A DNA stretch of 60,201 nt from Halieaceae bacterium UBA5044 (GTDB lineage Bacteria; Pseudomonadota; Gammaproteobacteria; Pseudomonadales; Halieaceae): the NCBI GenBank assembly GCA_002416125.1, contig DIBU01000010.1:28800-89000 (forward strand). Direction: 5' to 3'. The notes under the pieces are model-generated. The model saw only the letters and a program-made list of their open reading frames with translations, searched no databases and was not told where the DNA came from. Shown here piece by piece: positions 55,023 through 60,201 of this stretch (position 1 is its first letter; the number at the start of each line of letters is the position of its first letter). The translations under genes and the position numbers were made by a program.

Positions 55023-56023
55023 TGAAACTGGCATCCCTGCGTGAGGGCCGCGATGGCGCACTTGTGGTGGTATCCCGTGACCTGCAGCGCTGCCTCGCGG
55101 CAGGCATGACCCTGCAGCAGGCACTCGACAACTGGGCACAGCACCAGCCCGCGCTGGCGGCCCTGTCCACGCGGGTCAACGCGGGTGAGGGGGTCGCGTT
55201 TGACCAGGCGGCCTGCGCCTCCCCCTTGCCCCGGGCCTTTCAATGGGCGGACGGCTCGGCCTACGTGAACCATGTGGAACTGGTGCGCAAGGCGCGGGGC
55301 GCAGAGATGCCCGAGAGTTTCTGGACCGACCCGCTGATGTACCAGGGTGGTTCAGACAGCTTTCTGGGGCCGCGGGACCCGATCGTGATGGACGACCCCG
55401 CCTGGGGCATCGATTTTGAAGGCGAGGTGGCGGTGGTGACGGGCGATGTGCCCATGGGTGCCAGTCCGGCTCAGGCCGGCGCTGCTATCCGCCTGATCAT
55501 GCTGGTCAACGATGTCTCCCTGCGCAACCTCATTCCGGCGGAGCTGGGCAAGGGCTTTGGATTCTTCCAGTCCAAGCCCTCCAGCGCCTTCAGCCCGGTG
55601 TGTGTCACGCCGGAGGAACTGGGCGCGGCCTGGGATGGTGGACGGCTGCACCTGCCGCTGAGCGTGCGCTATAACGGCGAGCGTTTCGGCGAGGCGAACG
55701 CCGGGGTGGATATGACGTTTGATTTTCCCACCCTTATCGCTCATGCGGCGAAAACGCGTCCCCTGTGTGCGGGCACCATCATCGGTTCCGGCACGGTCTC
55801 CAACAAGGATGCCGATGGGTCACCGGGCAAGCCGGTGGCGGAAGGTGGCCTGGGCTACAGCTGTATCGCGGAGTTGCGGATGATTGAAACCCTGCGTGAC
55901 GGCCAGCCCGCGACTGCGTTCATGCAGTTCGGTGACCGGGTATGCATCGAGATGAATGATGCAGCCGGCGAGAGCATCTTCGGCCGCATAGACCAGACGG
56001 TAATGGCTCCTGTCGCCGACTAG
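55022..56023 (+). CDS. Fumarylacetoacetate hydrolase family protein
   Basis: A 333-residue enzyme. The catalytic C-terminal domain shows DFEGEVAVVTGD (a metal-binding acidic pair) and MLVNDVSLRNLIPAELGKGFGFFQSKP, which matches FAH substrate/metal regions. CAGTIIGSGTVSNKD is the next conserved loop, and the final strand is RVCIEMNDAAGESIFG. FAH cleaves 4-fumarylacetoacetate to fumarate and acetoacetate. Position after hpd makes it the likely terminal step of the homogentisate pathway. Related hydrolases act on other diketones. ATG 55022 overlaps the previous stop. Confidence 0.85.
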   Translation: MKLASLREGRDGALVVVSRDLQRCLAAGMTLQQALDNWAQHQPALAALSTRVNAGEGVAFDQAACASPLPRAFQWADGSAYVNHVELVRKARGAEMPESFWTDPLMYQGGSDSFLGPRDPIVMDDPAWGIDFEGEVAVVTGDVPMGASPAQAGAAIRLIMLVNDVSLRNLIPAELGKGFGFFQSKPSSAFSPVCVTPEELGAAWDGGRLHLPLSVRYNGERFGEANAGVDMTFDFPTLIAHAAKTRPLCAGTIIGSGTVSNKDADGSPGKPVAEGGLGYSCIAELRMIETLRDGQPATAFMQFGDRVCIEMNDAAGESIFGRIDQTVMAPVAD

Positions 56024-56169
56024 GGTCGCACGCCGCTGCCCTCGCGGCCGCCCCGCTGCGATGCTGGTTTAACTATGCATCAAACACGGAATATGCCGTA
56101 GCGGTTTCCGCGTGTGGCACGCGGTCGCTGGGTTAGCATGGTGCTCTTGCGCAGCAAAGGAGCAGGGGC

Positions 56170-57042
56170 ATGAAATTCTGGCAGGCGCTGGTCTGGACTG
56201 AACCGGAACAGCTGGTACCTCTGGCACAGTTTGCCGAGGAACTGGGGTTCCACGGCGTGTTCAATGCCGACCATGCCGTATTCCCCGAAGAGGTGAAAAC
56301 ACCGTACCCCTACTCGGAGAATGGCGTGGCGCCGATGACGGCGGATGCGCCCTACCCCGACTGCTGGGTGAGCACGGCCTTCATGGCTGCCGCGACCCGC
56401 CGGCTGCACTTCACGACCTCGATTTACGTGCTGCCCCTGCGCAACCCCTTCGAGGTGGCGAAGGCCACCGGCTCACTGGATATCTTCAGCGGCGGCCGCT
56501 TCGCGCTCGGCATCGGCGCGGGCTGGATGAAGGATGAATTCGACATCTACGGCGTACCGTTTCAGGGCCGCGGTCAGCGCATGGATGAGATGATCGATGT
56601 CATGCACAAGCTCTGGCAGGGCGGCATGGTTGAACACGACGGCCCCCTGTTCCCGTTTCCGCGGTTGTGTATTGAACCTGCACCGGGCCACAACGTGCCG
56701 GTCTTTGTCGGCGGCGCCAACGAGGCTGCCCTGCGCCGCGCGGCGGTGCGCGGCGATGGCTGGATCGGCGCCGGCAACCACCCGGATGAAGTCCCGGCGC
56801 TGATGGCCCGCCTGCGCGCACTGCGCGCGGAGGCCGGGCGCAGTGCGGAGCCCTTCGAAACCATTGTCGGTCTGACCACGCCGCTGGAGGTTGCCACGCT
56901 GCAGCGTCTTGAGCAGGCGGGCATGACATCGGCGGTGAACCTGCCTTTCAGTTACGTCCTCGGCAAGCGCTCGACGCTGGATGCCAAGAAGCGTTTTATG
57001 GAAGACTTCGAGAAACGCATCATGCGCCCACTGCGCGGTTGA
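56170..57042 (+). CDS. Luciferase-like (LLM class) flavin-dependent oxidoreductase
   Basis: A 290-residue TIM-barrel protein of the bacterial luciferase/LLM family. FAEELGFHGVFNADH and TTSIYVLPLRNPFEVAKATG are the N-terminal signatures. GGRFALGIGAGWMKDEF (about 102-118) and FVGGANEAALRRAAVRGDGW contact the flavin phosphate. Many relatives are annotated as F420-dependent, but the family also uses FMNH2, and a proteobacterium without F420 would be expected to use FMN. An alcohol dehydrogenase follows after 28 bp. Confidence 0.82.
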   Translation: MKFWQALVWTEPEQLVPLAQFAEELGFHGVFNADHAVFPEEVKTPYPYSENGVAPMTADAPYPDCWVSTAFMAAATRRLHFTTSIYVLPLRNPFEVAKATGSLDIFSGGRFALGIGAGWMKDEFDIYGVPFQGRGQRMDEMIDVMHKLWQGGMVEHDGPLFPFPRLCIEPAPGHNVPVFVGGANEAALRRAAVRGDGWIGAGNHPDEVPALMARLRALRAEAGRSAEPFETIVGLTTPLEVATLQRLEQAGMTSAVNLPFSYVLGKRSTLDAKKRFMEDFEKRIMRPLRG

Positions 57043-57070
57043 ACCCCACCCCAAACGCTGGAGACCCTGT

Positions 57071-58090
57071 ATGGTCGAGTGGCCCCTGGTACGTATACAT
57101 GCCCCCGGCCAGCTGTCGCTGGATGCCGTAGCCGCACCGGAACCCGGCCCGGACGACGTGCTCGTTGCGGTGCAGCAGTGTGGCATCTGCGGGTCTGACC
57201 TTGGTTACACGGCGATGGGCGGTCTACCGGGTTATCCCCTGCCCATGCCGCTGGGGCACGAGCTGTCCGGGGTGGTCGAGCGGGTGGGCAGTCGCGTGCA
57301 GGGATTCGCCCCGGGCGATCGGGTGGTGGTGAATCCGACCGCGGGCGGCAATGCCATCGGCAACGGGGGTGCGGAGGGCGGGTTTGCGCCGCTGCTGCTG
57401 GTGCGCGGTGTCAGTCGGGACGCCGGTATTCTTTTCAGGTTGCCCGACAGCCTCAGCGACGAAGAAGGTGCGCTGGTTGAGCCGCTGTCCGTTGCCATGC
57501 ACGCCGCCAACCGCAGTGAGCTGTCGGCGGGCGACAAACTGGTGATTTTCGGTGCGGGACCGATCGGCCTCGGTGTCCTGCTGGTCGCGCGCTACCTCGG
57601 GCTGGACCACTGCGTGGTGGTGGACCGCAGCGAGCGACGGCTGGCGCTGGCCCGGGCGCTGGGCGCCACGCCCGTGTCTGCCGGGGATGATGGGCTGGCG
57701 GCGCGCCTGTGCGCGGAGTTTGGCAGCGTGCAGTATCTGGGACAGACGCTGCCGGATATCGATGTGCTGATCGAGGCCACCGGCGTCGGTGCGGTGTTCG
57801 AGCAGTGTGTGCAACTGGCGCGCTTTCGCAGTCGGCTTACGGTGGTGGGTGTGCACAAGGCGCCCGCGCAGATCGACCTGCTCTCGGTGCTGGCGCGGGA
57901 GCTGCGCATCACAGGCTCAATGGCCTACCCGGATGAGTTTCCGGCGGTGATCGAAATGCTGGCCTCGGGCCGGGTTGACGCCAGCGCCCTGATCAGCCAC
58001 CGCTTTCCACTGAGTGCGTTTGAGCAGGCCTTTGCGGTGGCCAGCGACCCCAACGAGGCCGTCAAGGTGATGGTGGACTGCCAGCGTTAG
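57071..58090 (+). CDS. Zinc-binding alcohol dehydrogenase (MDR family)
   Basis: A 339-residue MDR enzyme. QCGICGSDLGYT carries the catalytic-zinc cysteine, and GHELSGVVERVGS (about 63-75) the histidine-glutamate pair. The cofactor fold is VIFGAGPIGLGVLLVARYLG. The usual four-cysteine structural-zinc lobe is replaced by NPTAGGNAIGNGGAEGG, so only the catalytic zinc is likely. Sequence resembles threonine/sorbitol-type dehydrogenases, but the substrate is unknown. ATG 57071 is 28 bp after the LLM gene. The stop overlaps the stop of the convergent sulfotransferase (58087-58090). Confidence 0.86.
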   Translation: MVEWPLVRIHAPGQLSLDAVAAPEPGPDDVLVAVQQCGICGSDLGYTAMGGLPGYPLPMPLGHELSGVVERVGSRVQGFAPGDRVVVNPTAGGNAIGNGGAEGGFAPLLLVRGVSRDAGILFRLPDSLSDEEGALVEPLSVAMHAANRSELSAGDKLVIFGAGPIGLGVLLVARYLGLDHCVVVDRSERRLALARALGATPVSAGDDGLAARLCAEFGSVQYLGQTLPDIDVLIEATGVGAVFEQCVQLARFRSRLTVVGVHKAPAQIDLLSVLARELRITGSMAYPDEFPAVIEMLASGRVDASALISHRFPLSAFEQAFAVASDPNEAVKVMVDCQR

Positions 58091-59340
58091 CTGCGCTCTG
58101 CGCGCGCAGGAAACTGCTGGAAATAGAAGCTGAAACGCTCGCGCAGGGCCTCCGGGTCTACCCCGAAATCCGCTTTCAGGTTGTACAGCACCCGGCCCTC
58201 CTTGCCCCGCGGGTGTGCGGCGATGAACGCCTGCATCTCGGCGCGTGCCTGCGCTGTCAACTCGACATCCGCGCAGGCGTAGATTTTCTCCACCATGCCC
58301 AGGTCGTCTGCCATGAACTCGTGAAAGGGGACATCGATGGTTTGCGCTGGCGGCAGGGCTGCGTGGTCGCGCACGCAGGCCCGCAGCAGGTGCTCCACGC
58401 GGTCCGCCCAGTAGTCGACGATTGCGCCTGTGTCGATGCGGGTGCGGCTCATCCGATAGCCGTAGGCAAGCATGGTGACGGCCGACTGGATTACAGCCAC
58501 CGGATCGCGGTGTGTGATCACGTAGGTGGCGTCGGGGAACACCTCCCGCAACACGGGCAACTGCTCCAGATGCTGCGGGCATTTGAGTACCCAGCGATTC
58601 GGTCCCCGGTACCACTGCAGCAGTTTCAGCACATCGCGCATGTAGCGGTAGTGTGGCGTCTGGTCATGCGCGTAGTAATGATCGCGCCAGCGCGGACTGG
58701 GGGCGAGCCACTCGAAATTGTAGGAGGCGAAGTCCGGGCCCATCAGTTCCAGTTCCTCATGGATGTGCTCCGGGTTCATCGGGTGCATGGCCGCCAGCAG
58801 GGGCGTGACGGCCTGCATGCCTTCCCACGCCTCAGCGCAGCGCTGCATGCGCGGGTCGGTGCCGTCTGCCAGCGTGGCCTCTCCGGGCAGGGGGACCGGC
58901 TCGTAGGACTCCCAGAGCGGTAAGGAGCGAAATCGGGAGTCCGCCGCCAGCAGATTGAGCAGGTGGGTGGTGCCTGAACGCGGCAGCCCGGCGACGATGA
59001 TCGGGCGCTCGATGGGCTGTGCCAGCGCTTCCGGGTGCTGCCGCCAGGCCTGCTGCAGCAGCAGCCGGTTGCTGGCGTAGCGCACCAGATAGCCGAACAG
59101 GTTGAGACGCTGGCTGGCGGTCATCTCGGCATCCTGGCCCCATTCGTCCAGCAGCAGCTGCAGGCGCTCCCGGAAATCCTCGGGCCCGAAGTCGCTGAGC
59201 CCGGTGCGCCGACGTGCCGCATCGAGCACTGCGCTTTCCGTGAATTCCAGCGGCTGTTGCGCGGCCCAGTCGAGGGCGGCGCGCTGCACCTCGGTCAGTT
59301 GCGGGGCGCGAAGGTCGTCGATACGCAGGGTGTGGGTCAT
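58087..59340 (-). CDS. Sulfotransferase-family protein (Sulfotransfer_3 type)
   Basis: A 417-residue cytosolic protein. The PAPS 5'-phosphosulfate loop is IIVAGLPRSGTTHLLNLL (about 119-136). The 3'-phosphate-binding region is TYVITHRDPVAVIQSAVTM, and WVLKCPQHLEQLP lies between them. It is complete, unlike the related gene at 18002-19157, whose overall scheme it shares. Acceptor substrates in this family are usually small molecules, lipids or sugars. I start at ATG 59340, giving MTHTLRIDDLRAPQL. It diverges from the VOC gene at 59509 and converges on the MDR gene. Confidence 0.88.
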   Translation of the reverse strand: MTHTLRIDDLRAPQLTEVQRAALDWAAQQPLEFTESAVLDAARRRTGLSDFGPEDFRERLQLLLDEWGQDAEMTASQRLNLFGYLVRYASNRLLLQQAWRQHPEALAQPIERPIIVAGLPRSGTTHLLNLLAADSRFRSLPLWESYEPVPLPGEATLADGTDPRMQRCAEAWEGMQAVTPLLAAMHPMNPEHIHEELELMGPDFASYNFEWLAPSPRWRDHYYAHDQTPHYRYMRDVLKLLQWYRGPNRWVLKCPQHLEQLPVLREVFPDATYVITHRDPVAVIQSAVTMLAYGYRMSRTRIDTGAIVDYWADRVEHLLRACVRDHAALPPAQTIDVPFHEFMADDLGMVEKIYACADVELTAQARAEMQAFIAAHPRGKEGRVLYNLKADFGVDPEALRERFSFYFQQFPARAERS

Positions 59341-59440
59341 GCCGCTTGTCGCGCTCCTGTGTCGGAATTTCGGGTGCCGGGTCGCCCCTCGGTGGGCGCG
59401 TCCGGCAAACGCGGGTGTTTCCACCCATGCTAAATAGGCC

Positions 59441-59469
59441 TTGATTGCGATGGCAAGCAAAAATACCAT
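59441..59469 (+). promoter_or_regulatory. Sigma-70 promoter upstream of the 59509 VOC gene
   Basis: TTGATT (59441-59446) and TACCAT (59464-59469) are 17 bp apart, and the coding start is 40 bp beyond the -10. CGATGG and CCATCG around the spacer and -10 form a loose inverted repeat. Confidence 0.4.
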
Positions 59470-59508
59470 CGGGTACCCGAGGTGCCGCCCTGTCAGGAGA
59501 AGAAAGCG

Positions 59509-59985
59509 ATGTCACACGACCAGCGTCTGCAGGCTCTCGGCCTGCCGCCGATCGACCAGATCGGATTTGTGGTAAAGGACATGGATGCCTGGGTCGCCCG
59601 CTTCGACCCGGTGTTTGGTCCGTTCTCCTTCATGGACGGCTCGGTGGCTGGTGCGGAGTTCCGTGGCCGCACCGAAGACGTGCAACTGCGGCTGGGGTTC
59701 GGCCGCAGTGGTGATATGGAAATCGAGCTGATCGAGTGGCAGTCCGGTGTCAGCCCGCACAGCGAATTTATCGAGTCGGGACGGGAGGGCATGCACCACC
59801 TGCGTTTCCGCGTTGAGGACACGGACCACTGGATAAGCGAGCTCGCCCGGCTGGGATACACCCCGTTCTGGTACAAGCGCTGGAGCAGCGATACGGTGTT
59901 TGCCTACCTGGAGTGCCCCGGTTTCCCGCTCTATCTGGAGCTGCTGCAGATGCCGCAGGCCGGCGCGGGCGCGCCGGGCTCGTGA
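59509..59985 (+). CDS. VOC-superfamily protein
   Basis: A 158-residue paired VOC domain. PPIDQIGFVVKDMDAWVARF is the first module and GMHHLRFRVEDTDHWISELA the second, with candidate metal residues H of MHHL and E of LELLQM. Relatives include methylmalonyl-CoA epimerase-like and glyoxalase-like proteins of uncertain substrate. ATG 59509 is preceded by AGGAGAAGAAAG. It is a monocistronic-looking gene ahead of tRNA-fMet. Confidence 0.78.
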   Translation: MSHDQRLQALGLPPIDQIGFVVKDMDAWVARFDPVFGPFSFMDGSVAGAEFRGRTEDVQLRLGFGRSGDMEIELIEWQSGVSPHSEFIESGREGMHHLRFRVEDTDHWISELARLGYTPFWYKRWSSDTVFAYLECPGFPLYLELLQMPQAGAGAPGS

Positions 59986-60043
59986 CGTGCCTCCCGTTGG
60001 CCAGCGGGGGCGTCGAAACAGGGCTTTTTTCTTTGCGGGGCTG

Positions 60044-60072
60044 TTGACCGGAAGGGCCCTGATACCTATAAT
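60044..60072 (+). promoter_or_regulatory. Strong sigma-70 promoter of initiator tRNA-Met
   Basis: TTGACC (60044-60049), 17 bp, then consensus TATAAT (60067-60072). Transcription would begin near 60079 and reach the tRNA 76 bases later. In E. coli metY is followed by rimP-nusA-infB; those genes would lie beyond the right edge. Confidence 0.75.
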
Positions 60073-60154
60073 GCACAGCCTCGAATTTGGGCCAGTAAAG
60101 TTGGTTTGGTCCACTGTGAAGTGCCAAGGGGCCTTCAAGTCGAGGAAGTTTTGA

Positions 60155-60201
<47 letters not shown>

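Noticed and set aside
59986..60035. CCCGTTGGCCAGCGGG near-palindrome and a T6 run after the VOC gene
   Set aside because: The stem and T run are separated by about 15 bases, so they do not form a standard intrinsic terminator.

Overview
The window is one contiguous piece of a high-GC gammaproteobacterial chromosome. Housekeeping synteny (carA-carB-greA ... yhbY / rlmE-ftsH-folP-glmM-tpiA-secG-tRNA-Leu(GAG) ... tRNA-fMet) matches Pseudomonas and E. coli. Together with abundant acyl-CoA, SDR and sulfotransferase genes this suggests a marine, Halieaceae/Spongiibacteraceae-like (Cellvibrionales) heterotroph. The taxonomic guess is inference; the gene order is seen directly.

Layout. (1) 1-1033: tip of an AT-rich genomic island abutting tRNA-Gly(CCC), with a truncated integrase-like reading frame and a SAM methyltransferase running off the left edge. 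(2) 1034-2987: tRNA-Gly, a FieF-like metal efflux pump and a DUF429 protein. (3) 3124-24840: a long lipid/acyl-CoA catabolic region. It has an OYE-family reductase, an SDR, a diguanylate cyclase, a heteromeric acyl-CoA dehydrogenase pair, an acyl-CoA ligase, a third ACAD, a MaoC hydratase, an MFE-2-like SDR, a thiolase, a quinone-reductase-like MDR, an iron alcohol dehydrogenase and a thioesterase. A TetR regulator, a frameshifted sulfotransferase, a DUF1214 protein, two more SDRs and two MFS transporters follow. Ligase, dehydrogenase, hydratase, dehydrogenase and thiolase together form a complete beta-oxidation round of the (R)-hydroxyacyl type. The substrate cannot be read from sequence.

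(4) 24887-29920: the carA-carB-greA operon, with a recognisable promoter and an intrinsic terminator hairpin inside its leader, overlapped by an arginine-rich short reading frame. (5) 29947-41235: a surface-polysaccharide cluster inserted between greA and yhbY. Its plus-strand half extends the carAB-greA direction, its minus-strand half extends yhbY, and the halves meet at overlapping stop codons. (6) 41258-48042: yhbY, rlmE, ftsH (with a near-consensus sigma-32 promoter), folP, glmM, tpiA, secG and tRNA-Leu(GAG).

(7) 48043-49441: a 1.4 kb islet bounded by the 3' end of tRNA-Leu and an imperfect copy of that end, i.e. the scar of an integrated element. (8) 49525-59985: a ClC channel, a DUF3604 protein, then 4-hydroxyphenylpyruvate dioxygenase, a VOC protein and a FAH-family hydrolase under a promoter with a palindromic operator, followed by a luciferase-like oxidoreductase, an alcohol dehydrogenase, a sulfotransferase and a VOC protein. 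(9) 60044-60201: promoter and first part of initiator tRNA-Met. Compared with the familiar order, the backbone is opened twice, by about 11 kb at greA/yhbY and about 12 kb at tRNA-Leu/tRNA-fMet. No CRISPR array, rRNA operon or intact insertion sequence was seen.
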